From Oscheius tipulae (taxonomy: Eukaryota; Nematoda; Chromadorea; Rhabditida; Rhabditidae): 64,000 nucleotides of DNA. Shown in pieces: positions 8,526-19,314 of the stretch. Under the pieces are notes generated by a model. It worked only from the letters and a program-made list of their open reading frames with translations, searched no databases and was not told the DNA's origin. The first letter of the stretch is position 1. Each line of letters begins with the position of its first letter. The position numbers and the translations under genes are program-made. Where the stretch lies: assembly GCA_037178975.1 (NCBI GenBank), contig JASJZH010000005.1, positions 2,976,001 through 3,040,000 on the forward strand, read 5' to 3'.

Positions 8526-11518
8526 CTAACGGGCTCCATATTTCACTAGAATATCCGCTACTTCATTGCGACCAATTAATTGAGCAATCCGTAGAGGAGT
8601 CTTATTGTTCTTGTTTACAATATTAGGATTGGCGTCAGCTTGTAAGAGAAGATTTACAATGTCAACGTTTCCTTTAAGACTGGCCATGTGCAGAGCTGAG
8701 CGAAGATCGATACGACGGGCGTCTACATTGGCACCATACTGGACGAGGATTTTGACAATATCGGCGTGGTTAAAATCAATAGCGAAATGTAGTGCAGTTA
8801 AACCATCTTTGGCTGTCGTGTTCGGATTGGCACCACGTTTAAGGAGATAGGTGACACAGTGGATCGCACCTTTTAAGCAAGCGTATTGAAGAGGAGATCT
8901 TCCATCTTTGTCGGTGACTTCGATCAGAGACTTGTATTGAAGCAGCAGCTTGACTACTTGGATCATGTTATAAGCGCAAGCCATATGAAGAGGAGTATGT
9001 CCGTCGCAATTACAAGCATCAAGATCAGCATACTTGTCGAGTAGAACCATTACCACTCGTCCGTGACCATCCCGGGCAGCAAAATGTAAAGGAATCCACC
9101 CATATTTATCCTTTGAAGAGATCGAAGCTCCTGCTGTGATGAGCATATGCACTATCAAACTATCTCCCTGAGAAGCAGCAAAGTGCAGTGGAGTATTGTG
9201 ATCATTATCTTCACTGTCGACGATAGCTTCATGTTGAAGAAGAAGCTTCACCATGTCAACATAACCATTTAGGACAGCAATTTGAAGCGGAGTACGGTTC
9301 GTAAGGGTAACGGCATCGATTGGCGCGAGATGCTGGAGCAGGGTTCTGGCACATTCAAGGTGATTTTGTTCAACAGCAAAATGTAAAGGAGTCATCCCAT
9401 CTATATCCTTTGAAGAGACCGAAGCTCCTTCTGTGATGAGCATTTCGGTCAACCAATTCTGTCCCAGAAGAACAGCAATGTGCAGTGGAGTGTAAAGATC
9501 TTTATCTTCACTGTCGACGATAGCTCCATGTTTCAGGAGCAGCTTGACCATGTCTATACGACCTTTTTGAGCAGCAACATGCAAAGGAGTGAAGTTAAAC
9601 TCGGCCTCTTTGCCATTTACATCGACTCCTTTATCAATCAGCGATTGAACCAGTTTCTCATCTCCCTGACGAACGGCAACGTGACGATCAGTATTGTCGG
9701 AAATAGGGAACTTGCTGTCATTATCTGTGTCCTCTTCCTTCACATCGTCTGTCTCATTGCCTGCATCTAACTGCTGGAACTGTAGTGCTAACGATTCCTC
9801 AGACGGTACCTGTGGAGATCGAACCGAACCATGGTCACCACTCTTGAAATGTTTTCTGGAAGCTATTTTCTAAGCAGACCCACCTTATCCATGCTTTTCA
9901 TAAAAATTTCAAAGGCCTGTTGAACTTCTTGTGATTCAGCGCTGATGAATTCTTTTAGCACAGGAGATCACGGAAGTCAGTGGGTTCCTGAAAAAGGACA
10001 GTTATTCGGCAAAACAGTTGAATGTCCTTCAGGCTTGTACACCGTCGCTTTTCAGGTAATGTGTTGATAAGAAAGTTTTCTTTCTTTTTTTTTTTTCAAA
10101 AATCTGATACATACCATAACAATGCCCGGGTTCTTCACTTCTTCGTGTAGAATAGGAATCAGTGTTTTGACGAAACCAATCAGTCTAAAACGCTGGAATG
10201 GTAGTCTCACTGTTTCTGCTTTTCTACCTTTATATCTCTCTGGCTCTCCATCCCTGTGACTTTCTATCTCTCTGTTTGATTGCTGAGAGATATAGAGTCT
10301 CTCTATCTCTCAGTTTCTCTACTGTCTCTCACCTTTTGTATTCCTCGACATTTGTGGTCCATCCCTTAGCGTAAACTTTGTGATGACGGCTCCGATCTCC
10401 AGGGTTGGCAGCTAAGAAGCACAAGTAACGAAAGCTGTCGTTTTCAAAGCAGAATATGTTTTCTCTAGACAAATAGCTTCAGGAGCAGCAACCTACTTTT
10501 TGGTCGGAAATTCCACTCCGACTGTTCCCTCTAAGTCTAGAAGAAAGTCTCTCAAAGTGGACAGGGTGGCAGCTGGTTGAAAAGAATGAGATCGGGTGTT
10601 GGTAAAACAGTAAATGATGTTCTTTACAAGGAGTTTTCCTTGAGTTTGGAGGAAAGTACGAAGCTCGGCATGAAGTCTCGTCTCATCCGGCTTCAGAACA
10701 ATATAGATAGCATGGATTGGTCTAGAAACTACTGGTCAGAAATTATAGATGACCCACTTCTTGATTTTTTTTCCTTGTAGCAGACTGAGAGCCAAAACCA
10801 GGGTTGTCGTAGAAGATCAGCTCCTCCGAGTCATTAGAATCAATAGAGTAGGCAGAGCTGCCCTGAAGTCATATGTTTTGAGCTGTACTAGGCAGTAGAG
10901 ACAGTGAGACAGAGAGACAAAGGAAAAGAGATAGAGAGACGGAGAAACAGAAAAACAGGGAAACAGCAACAGAGAGAAAGAGAAACAGAGAGAAAGTGGG
11001 ATAGCTGAACTAAATCACCTTTTGATTCACACCAGATACATCAACAACCTTATTATTCACAACACTAGACGAGCCTCTCAAGTAGACAGGTGTTCCTCTT
11101 ATACCCTGCAACTCCTTGTAAAACATATAGAACGACTTATGTGAAGCCAACATCGGCCAGAACTACCGGTCCATTTTCTATGGCCTCATCCAGAGTGGCA
11201 TATTGTGAATAGTTGGCAAAACTGTTTATCAGGATAGTTTTTCCAGTACCTGTCTCCCCAATGGGAATCAGGTAGAGTGGCTCTTTGGGTATGGTAGGTG
11301 GTGCGAAAGTCATTACTGAAACGCGCATCAAAGGATAGAGAACGAAATATAAATGCTAAAAAGTACAACGAAATTGAACCCAAAACAAGCAAAGGACAAC
11401 TGACAAACTTGTTCATTGGACACCATACCTCAATGTTGTAACTCCAGAAGGAGCCATTGTAGTGGAGACGAGGGTAGGGTAGACGGGCCAAAGGTACCAG
11501 CTTTATACAGAGGAACAC
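8526..11518 (-). CDS. P-loop GTPase-like / ankyrin-repeat fusion protein
   Basis: Minus-strand exons (models): 11429-11518, about 11142-11315, 11019-11105, about 10757-10862, 10497-10721, 10333-10464, 10115-10184, 9884-9987 and 8526-9809. The N-terminal part has a Walker A/G1 motif (GETGTGKT) followed by INSFANY, a G3-like FYDNPG, then IHAIYIVLKPDETRLHAEL, YCFTNTR and FCFENDSFR. That series matches a metazoan GTPase-like family related to AIG1/septin proteins. A helical linker follows (EFISAESQEVQQAFEIFMKS), then 405 residues with about eleven ankyrin repeats. Two one-base breaks occur: an A8 run near 10765 and CTGTGCTAA near 9950. Ankyrin repeats suggest a binding scaffold switched by nucleotide; no partner can be named. 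The first exon is uncertain. Confidence 0.7.
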
Positions 11519-11876
11519 TATTCAAAAGATGCCCTTGCTTTCCAAAAAGCAAGCAATTACACAAACATACATAGCTGTTATGAATATATCACAAGACATA
11601 AGATATGCTTGTTCCAACACTCAATTAAAATCGAAATAGATCCTTAACCGCATCCTTACCAGAGTCAAAGCTCTTGAAACACAAAAGGAAAGAGCGGAGA
11701 ATCTCTGTTGTGAATAGAGTTGGAGGGAAGCAGATAAGAGAAATGTTACGGGCCAGGAGAGAGCTCCCAAATAGAAGAGACATTTGTCTTATTGATCAAC
11801 TAGGGCTGTGCGAAGTTAATAATTTCTCAATGGCGAGAAATTGAAGATGAGGCAATTAAGACAGAGAGGCAAACTT
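11519..11876. other. Intergenic, no gene seen
   Basis: This stretch lies between two minus-strand genes and should hold the 5' flank of the P-loop/ankyrin gene. No domain or RNA gene was recognised. Confidence 0.4.
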
Positions 11877-12360
11877 TTATTTGTTTTGCTTCACAACCCA
11901 TTGTTGTACTTCCTTCTTCGCCAAATGTCCGAGCTTCTTGACAGCAGCGCAGAAGGCATCTGCCTTTTAATCGAGCCGAAATGTTCTTCAGGCTGGCGCA
12001 AAAGCTGGAACAGGGGTAGACATGTTAAATAACGGTACAAACTCACGTGTCATCGCATTCTCCTGACTCATATTTCTCTCATAGCACTGGTCGTGGGCCT
12101 TACAGGCATTTTTGAAGAGATCTGTCAGCCCGGAACAGTTGACTTCGGTGAAAACATGAGATGCAAGTTCGCTCGCGTCTCCAGATCCGTTCCCAATTTT
12201 GAGCATTGAAAGATTGCGGAAACCCATGTTCTGATCTCTTTGAAGAAGTTGCCAATGTCTTGGAAGACGTCGGCCTATCTCGGTCTCTCTGTCGCTCCGA
12301 CTCACTTGACAATGAGGATTTGATACTAGACAAAAGAGAGACATAGACAAGGGCATTCAT
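11877..12360 (-). CDS. Phospholipase A2-like secreted protein, frame-broken
   Basis: The ATG at 12360 opens MNALVYVSLLSSIKSSLS, a likely signal peptide. After a short intron come ADVFQDIGNFFKEIRTWVSA and, in another frame, LTDLFKNACKAHDQCYERN, which carries the PLA2 signature C-x2-HD-x-CY (only one of the usual paired cysteines precedes HD). A second intron (GTGAGT...TTCCAG) leads to FCASLKNISARL and, again after a frame change, ADAFCAAVKKLGHLAKKEV and the stop at 11877. Each break sits beside an A or G run (near 12190 and 11960). It is either a pseudogene or a gene with indel errors. It is the opposed paralogue of the 8-kb copy. Confidence 0.55.
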
Positions 12361-13059
12361 AAGCTGTTTAGAGTCTGGAAGAAGGTTAGTTTCACGTATG
12401 TCTCTTAATACATAGTGCACCTACTACGGCAGGGGGGTAGGTTTTCAGTATCCATGAGTAGTATGGTTGGAGCATAGTTCTCACGACAGTTTGCTACTAG
12501 ATGTCCCAGTAAGTAGGCACAGCCTTGAGTGTTACTCCTATAAAACAATACTTATTACCTTCTGCTATCTTCCTTTACTACCTCTCACATTGATGTTAAT
12601 AATTTGCCTTGACAAATGATTATCCTATCCTATCCTAAGTTTATTGCTGTTCTGGGATCTTCAGAAGCCGATCGAGCAGCCGAGAATCCTTCAAAAGCAT
12701 GTCCAGGAGCGACCGAGAGAGGTTTCGAGACCCGTGGAGAAGCCCTGAATCGTTCAGCCACCTGCTCAGCAGCCCAGGAGCTATCAAAAGCCGATCGAGC
12801 AACCGAGAACTCTGCAGAGCCAGTTCTCTCGTATCCCAGTCGTGGGGTATCCAGGACACCTTATGGGTTATTGAGGATTGCAGCCTCCTGTCCAAGGAGT
12901 GCCGAAGACTTATCAGAAACTTGTCCGTAAGACTCCGTCAACCCGGTGTCCTGGAGAGACCTACCGAGCCTGCCAAAAAGCCGACTGCTGAATTCACCTT
13001 CAACGTGCGTCATATATCGAGCAGCGAAGCCCGTCCCAGCTTTCCGGATCAGAAAGTTG
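12361..13059. repeat. Intergenic with imperfect internal repeats
   Basis: A diverged second copy of the 7361 repeat lies at 12541-12605. At 12660-12830 the motif AAGCCGATCGAGCA(G/A)CCGAGAA occurs twice about 122 bp apart (12665 and 12788), with weaker related blocks between. This gives long overlapping ORFs on both strands (12616-12930, 12699-13079 and minus 12641-12895), none with a recognisable domain, so no gene is called. Confidence 0.4.
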
Positions 13060-13312
13060 CCAAGGCTTCGAGCGCGTGAACAATGAGAATCATAAACATA
13101 TGATCAACTCGTCTGAGGATGACAACATTGACTAATAAACATACTAAGAAATTCTTATATATTTGTTGATACCTTTATTGACAGTGTAATAGAGGTCTCG
13201 AAACGATGGGTAGCAGAAAACCGTGCTCGTAATGGCAAGCACCCACTGATCCGCTTTGATGCGATTAGACAACCGATTTCTCCTCATCTTCATTCCAATT
13301 ACGTAGATTCTC
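13060..13312 (-). pseudogene. Serpentine receptor remnant
   Basis: The minus strand at about 13173-13312 encodes a basic turn plus helix (YVIGMKMRRNRLSNRIKADQ, then WVLAITSTVFCYPSF) bounded by a GTATCA donor. After a short intron ending TTCTTAG, 13060-13145 encodes a second span (VNVVILRRVDHMFMILIVHA) that soon hits a stop. The arrangement resembles two helices of a srx/srv-type receptor. No other helices are found nearby. Confidence 0.35.
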
Positions 13313-13383
13313 TCCCACTTATGACACTACTTATTTTAGCCATTTTTCCGTTCAAGCAGTGAAAAAAGCACGTTTAGTTCGAA

Positions 13384-16300
13384 ATGCAGTTGGGAGAGGA
13401 CGACGATGACGTCTTGCTCAGTGCAAAATTCGAGGCGGCAGCTCAACAGAAGGTTAGACAGCGACAGGAAGCCATGCAGAACTTCATAGCAGGTGGGGAA
13501 GAGGTTTTTGGTAGTTTTCGGACTCCAAATTGACTCTATCGCGACCATATGTCATCCCCTTTGAGTTTCTTTCTTTTGTTTCGGGTCTGGATATTTTGTT
13601 GACTGGGCAACTTTTGGGCAACTTTCGAGTAATTCTTGGGGCACTAACCAGGAAAATATGGCCACTAGTTTGTAGAGAACCTCCCAAGTCTAAAAATGAA
13701 TAGGCGTTCGCTAGAATGCTAGAGTTTATCTTTTGAAAACTGAGCCGATTCTTCCCTCAACTAAACACCTACCTTTAACTGTCTTTTCCTTACCTACCAG
13801 TTATAAACAGTTATAGAGCTATCGTTAGAGGTCAGTGACCGATAGAGATAAAGATTTGAAAGGACGAGTCGGTAGAACAACTTTTTTGTCTAAGTTTTCT
13901 TGTAACAAGACGAATGGGGCCATGGAAAGAGTTTTTTGTACCTGATTTGGTTAGCTATTGAAAGAGATGCTAAAGATCGCCTAATATTAGATACTAGAAA
14001 GCAAACAAAATTTCCAGGTCAGCCATGTGTCGTCTGTGGAGACGCAGCATCAGGAATCCACTACTCTGTGAGCTCACGGTCTGAAAAGACTTATGCCATC
14101 TTTTAGGTGCCTGCCTGCAACGGTTGCAAGACCTTCTTCCGACGAGTAATCCTCGAAAACCGAACCTATTCCTGCAAGAACAATGGAGACTGCATAATAG
14201 ACAAGAATCAGCGCTGCAGTTGCCGGCATTGTCGCTTCAAAAAATGCATAACTGTGGGGATGGACAAGGACGGTTCGCTTTGAGGGTCTCGTAATAGCTA
14301 GAATACGTGTTTAGAACTAAATATGGAACGGAGGCGAAAAAGGAAGGCCACAAAGAAGGCCAATGGATCTGAGGAAATCACAGAAATCGATATTTCCGAT
14401 CCACTGATCGAGCTGTTGATAGACAAGGAGAACAGGTTGGTTCAGAGGTTCCAGCACAAATCTCGTGACATTTGGTTGTTGAATAGAGGGAAGACCTTAC
14501 ATTTAGTCTGGCAGTGTGTTTAGAACTATTTGACCACGGCATTTCCTGGAGTCCTATATTCATTGTCCCCAGTTTTGCTCACTCTCACCGTTAGAATTAT
14601 ATAAAAAAACTCATAATCATCAAGGCCAGAGCTCGATCTGGCAAATTTAGAGTCATGTTCCTGTTTCATATGCTGTACGGCCATTTGAAAAGACCCTTGA
14701 TGAGAGAGATGAGCACAGACACTCAGTCTTCGTCCAGAAACCCTTCCTCCTATGAACTGATCTCTTACTGACCATTACAGCTTTGGACAAATTGACACAG
14801 ACTTTGGTACAGAAAATCATTGACCAAACTGTAAATACAGTCAACTCTCGATATAGTAGACACGCGTTTTGCACGAAAAAAGTCTACTATTTGGTGAAGT
14901 CTACTAAACCGAGAGGGAAAATCAACTGTATTCTACTATTGGAGCAAAATTTTTGTCTACTATATGGTGAATTCTACTATATCGGGTGTCTACTATATCG
15001 AGAGTTGAATGTATCTTAGCAATGGGCCTGGCAGACAGCTGCAAACATTCCTACAACAAAGACAACAACTTTCCCTTTCCAGGTATCAAGCTCTCCTAAC
15101 CTCAGCAGTCATGCAGATCCATCAGTCTCTCTTAGAGGCTCTGGACTGTCCAAAAGCTTTCGACGAAGCCTTCACCAAGGTTCCATTCCCTGTTCTTTAT
15201 CATAAACGTAAAATATTCAGTACGCAATTAGTCAGATGGCCCCGGGAACTCCTACGAACTTTTCCTATTGGAGAGCCAAGATTCTATCTGTCCTAGTTGA
15301 GTGGGCAAAGAGCTTTGAGGTAACGATCATACCGTGCTGTTCATATTAGAAATTTAGGTATTTTCCAAGCTACAACGAGAAGATCAAGAGCGTCTTGTCG
15401 TGCATACGATTTTTTCTAATTTGGTCCTGGCTGAAGCCTTCAACACACCCTCCAAGTACACTGATAGGATTGTTTTTCCTGATGGATTGGCGGGGTAGAA
15501 TCCTTGTTTTCTCATCAAAGTTTCTGATTCAGATACCGTAACCTTTCTGCTAACATTCTCAAGGAGCGCAGTGGACTGATTCCAACAGTTGTGGGGGTCA
15601 TAAACAACATTCTGGTGCCGATTAGACGGATGAAAATGACCAAGATTGAGTATCTTCTGCTGCAGGCTCTGCTGTTCTATGATCCAGGTGAGCCAAGGGG
15701 GAGTAAACTGTAAATATAAAGGTAGGATAGAGTGAGAATGTCTCCGCTACAAAGACTTGTAATCAATTGATTGAGAGTCAACTTCCGACAGCATTCTTTT
15801 GTTCGGCAAACAAGCTACTGTTAAAACTACGCATTGTTACGAAAAGGAATTTCTAGTCAGTCAGGTTGTTGCATGGAAGGCTGAAATAGAAGAACCATTC
15901 AAGTAAGAGTACACTTGAGCAAGGTCTATTCTACTTTTCGCCACAATTGATGGATTCCGGACTGAATCGCTCGAGAGTTTTGCTCGAGGCAGTTCTGTAC
16001 AGTTTTTTGTCCTATTGACAAGCCAATCGGGAGATAGGATTATATACTCTGGTAGTCTAGCCCCACCACTGTTCCACTACATACCAGAAGAACAACTAGA
16101 GTCTTTTCAGAATGCCTCTCCCTGTCCAACAACGCCGTCCAACTGATCTCAGCCAAACGGAAACGACTCTTGAATTCGTTGAGAAGACATCTAGAACAGG
16201 TCAGTCTATCTATAGTACCCAAACAAATACTAAGTTTAGCACTACACCGACAACAACGAGGTAGCATCCCGATTTGCCTCTATCCTTCTACGAATTGGGA

Positions 16301-16425
16301 ACATCCAGAAGGTGGCTGCTTTCAAACGAGAGACCCTGGCTACGATTGAGACTTTTGAACTGATGCAGCCTCATCCTTTCACTATGGAGATTTCCAAAAA
16401 GTACCCAGACATTTCCTTCTTCTAG
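13384..16425 (+). CDS. Nuclear hormone receptor (NHR)
   Basis: Exon 1 (13384-13492) encodes an acidic/Gln-rich start. Exons 14018-14067, 14107-14272 and 14315-14435 (or -14467) encode the DNA-binding domain: [14 protein letters not shown], the P-box [10 protein letters not shown], and the second finger with [11 protein letters not shown], then a basic stretch ([12 protein letters not shown]). Ligand-binding-domain exons are about 15083-15179, 15236-15319 (LVEWAKSFE), 15358-15497 (FPDGLA), 15532-15688, 16111-16199 and 16241-16425 (FASILLRI, stop 16425). These are in phase with one another. Exon structure between 14436 and 15082 is unresolved; that stretch contains a MITE. It is a transcription factor of the expanded nematode NR family; the ligand is unknown and the symbol cannot be assigned. 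Confidence 0.88.
14838..15011. mobile_element. 174-bp MITE with TA target duplication, in the NHR gene
   Basis: It begins CAGTCAACTCTCGATATA after TA (14836-14837) and ends TATATCGAGAGTTGAATG before TA (15012-15013). The terminal inverted repeats are about 26 bp with one mismatch at the extreme 3' end (AATG for ACTG). Internal sequence is a set of related TCTACTA(T) motifs. There is no ORF of its own. The sequence next to it offers a GTAAAT donor at 14831 and a TTTCCAG acceptor at 15082, so it probably sits in an intron. Confidence 0.88.
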
Positions 16426-16837
16426 ATCTTTCCCCTGCTGTGATTCTCCAAAGTTCCAAAGAATTCTACTTGATCTCCATGCAAACAAAGTTTAATATAG
16501 TTTGTCGTAAGATTCCAGAGGACACAAGACAATAGTTTTATGGACATGTTACTTAAAAGAGCGCTGTAGAGGTTGACAGGACCTTGGTATGACAGATTGA
16601 CAGGAACAGTCCTAAAGAACTGGACTGACTGATACACTTGCACAGGTAGATAGCGATAATGTAAGACTTGGACAGGTTGATTGAGACAGGAGGATAGTCC
16701 TACTACTGACTTAAGACTGGTAACTTCGGTATAGCCTGGATCATATGACAAAAATTCAATTTTACCATCAGAAACATACGAAGTTACTGTGAAATCATCA
16801 TGGGGCTACAACAGGAGAGACAACGGGATTGGTTTGA
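16426..16837. other. Intergenic, GACAG-rich
   Basis: Between the NHR stop and the Ran-binding-domain fragment. 16555-16690 is rich in GACAGG/TTGACAG words, the same word bias as in several introns of the window. No coding region is supported. Confidence 0.45.
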
Positions 16838-17339
16838 TTAAACAGTAACTTGGTATTTTCCCTGAGCTATAGCTTCTGTGAAGAGACTGAAAAACTTGTC
16901 TGCCAGTTCACTGGATCCAAACTTGGCTGAGAACTGCCCGTGAGCCAATTCTCCTTCAGAGTAGTCTTTGCAGATCCATTGGGTAGCTTTGTTGTTCTTG
17001 AACATCTTGTTGGCTGACATGCCCTTGGTCAAATTAAAGTTGGCGCAGAGCTTGTGAGTGTGGTACAGTTTGCAGCGCTTCTCCAGTCTTGACATCAATT
17101 AGGTCCGGAAGCGAAATAACAGGCTTGAACTCGACTTCAGGCTCATACTCTTCCTCACCCTCATCATTCTGATCTTCCTCATCATGTTCCTTCTTGGCTA
17201 CTATCTTGTCCACTCTGAACTTGCTCTGCTTCTGCTTGGCCAAGTCGGCTTGGTCCTTGAGCTTGGCATTATTGTTGTTTGGGAGATGCATCTCTTGGAG
17301 CACGTTGCTCCTGTCACGATAGTTCGACTGAAGCAGCAT
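16838..17339 (-). pseudogene. Ran-binding domain (RanBP1/RanBP2 type), internally deleted
   Basis: The N-terminal part (17339 down to about 17095) is acidic and reaches EYEPEVEFKPVISLPDLIDV, the start of a RanBP1-type domain. In another frame, 17090-16838 gives THKLCANFNL, ATQWICKDYSEGELAHGQF and SELADKFFSLFTEAI, the end of the domain. The middle third, which holds the RGxGxxK core that binds Ran, is missing and the frame changes at the junction. It cannot be a normal Ran-GTP binding domain. It is likely a copy derived from a RanBP1 or NUP358-like gene. The beginning (17280-17345) resembles a piece of the 57-kb repeat element (GTTGCTCCTGTCACG). Confidence 0.6.
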
Positions 17340-18695
17340 CTACCTGTCACGAGTCCTAACGACGACAAATTATGGCGAGGGTCTAGAGCCCTGGTATGTC
17401 TGTCTGTAACTCGGAATATGTCAGTTTGCTAAAAGAGTTCACGGTAGCCTACTACCGAGTTCTTTGGGAAAGAATACTATGGTAGACTACCACGGGAACA
17501 TTGTAAGATGACCAGCTATGTTTTCTGATCGTTTCCCGATAAGCATCTGGTGACCTCACAGAGTGTCAGAGACCCCCGAGGGGACATTGTTCTAGCCTCA
17601 CAGACAACACGTTTGTTTCTGGTCTGCCCAGCATGGTCAATGACTCTTGAAACTTTTGGAACAGATAGGCGTTTCTTTGACCTCGCTAATCCATGCCGCA
17701 GGTATCCGCGATCTATCGAGCGGCCGTTCCATACCTGGGGCAGTCTTTGTCCACGGGGGCGGGTTCTCTTGGCAGTTTTTCCAGGCATCTCACAACAGTT
17801 TTGCCGTCTCTTCTTCAGTTTTTCGGACTTATTTTTTCAGGCGCCAAGAGATTAGGTTTCTGATCCTCTTGGGCTTGGGTTTTCTTTTCAGTTGGAGCCT
17901 TATGTTGTTTTTATGTCACAAGTTTTCTCAACACCCTGTCATTTTCCATCACTAAATTGCCTATAGCTTCCTTCCCTAAATCGCAGCCCACTCAATCATC
18001 GTTTACGCTACAAAAACAGCCCACGAATTGGGAAGAGAAATCAATTATGGTTTGTCCGTCAAAACAGCCAGCTTCGTGTCACTGGAATGGATGCCTTCTC
18101 GAAGTAGTTCGAAGTTTTGTAGATTCTGTAAGTGATCTTACTTCTGGTACATGAACGATTCGACAAACATGACGTAACTATGAAAGGTCTGAAGCATTTC
18201 TTGTTGATCTGGTTTGATGAGTAAGCCTTTTTTCTTTGTTTTTCTTGCTGCCATATCCTACCTTTACAATTTGCAAGAGGCGTCTGTTATAAATGTCAAC
18301 TCTAATCAGTTGATGGGATAACAGTTGACATTATTTGTGGTCTTTTCTGTCAAGTGTTATTCCATTGTTGATAAGGAATGCCAGCACGTTTGAAGCTACA
18401 AAATGAGCACTGACAGTGCGAGTCGGTACGTAAGCGACTGGCTTACTTTTGACTGCCTTTTACTTGACATCTTTCGAAGGTTTTCAGCACTTTTCATAAT
18501 CGTGCTGGCATGACTTTCTTTTATGTGGTACCGGAGAACTGATGAAACTTTCCAAACACAGTAGAGGTTCATGTCTTTCTGTTGCTCTGTCAAAGACAAT
18601 CTCTGTCAGAGTCTGAGACTTGACTCAACAGTCAGTTTACTACAGCTTCAAGATACAACTCCTGAGAAGTTGAACCTTTTTGAAATGTCCTGTCC
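17340..18695. other. Mostly non-coding, one uncertain basic ORF
   Basis: A minus-strand ORF at 17516-17788 (90 residues, Arg/Lys-rich, PGKTAKRTRPRGQRLP near its start) overlaps two plus-strand ORFs and matches nothing I recognise. 18280-18660 contains several TGTCA/TGACA words. No RNA gene was seen. Confidence 0.3.
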
Positions 18696-19166
18696 CTAAC
18701 AATCCTCTTGATCAGTATAAGTCAACTCTGTGAAGTTGTCCCGATCAAACCTTTTAAAGACAGAGATTATCCCAATGTGTTCCACTGCCAAAACACTCTC
18801 CGTCACCTCTGACTTTACAAACTGTGAACAATTTTCTAGTTTAATATCAAACAGTTTGGCAGCTTGTCCACAATTATCAGCGTCTAAGCAACTCAAAGAT
18901 ACCCCTCTCACGCCAGTTTCTGCCTCCATCACTAGAGTGTGGCATTGCCCCATCCGGTGGGTAATCACTGTCCTTTCTCCCTCTGGAAGATGTAAATTAC
19001 AAGGAGGAGGACTGTCTCCGGTGTTTTGCCAATCCGAGGCCAGTTCCGATGGCAATCTCCCGTTTCTTCGGTTCAAATCGTAGCCTCTCCCACCCTTGGT
19101 CCGTGATTGCGCCATCTGTTTCCCTTCTCTCGCAAAGATCCAAGCCCCCTCCTTTATCGGCGCCAA
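18696..19166 (-). CDS. Hypothetical protein, unrecognised
   Basis: An open frame of 156 codons ends at 18696. It has six cysteines, no signal peptide and no membrane span; its C-terminal third (GIISVFKRFDRDNFTELTYT) has ordinary globular composition. No clear intron borders were found, and a 117-codon ORF lies on the other strand. It could be an exon of a larger gene or chance. No function is proposed. Confidence 0.25.
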   Translation of the reverse strand: MAPIKEGAWIFAREGKQMAQSRTKGGRGYDLNRRNGRLPSELASDWQNTGDSPPPCNLHLPEGERTVITHRMGQCHTLVMEAETGVRGVSLSCLDADNCGQAAKLFDIKLENCSQFVKSEVTESVLAVEHIGIISVFKRFDRDNFTELTYTDQEDC

Positions 19167-19314
19167 AATCTCTTTTTCTAAGCTCGAGGCGCGTGCGAAC
19201 GATCTTGCTACTTTGACTTCCGTGTTTTTGCGATGACATCGAGATTTTCAGAGTCCGCCACAACAAAGAGACTGACAGAGGAGAGAAAGAGGCAGAAAGA
19301 GGCAGAATCCTCAG

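Noticed and set aside
12616-13079. Overlapping ORFs of 104 and 126 codons
   Set aside because: They arise from imperfect internal repeats of GATCGAGCA-type words; long ORFs occur on both strands and in several frames.
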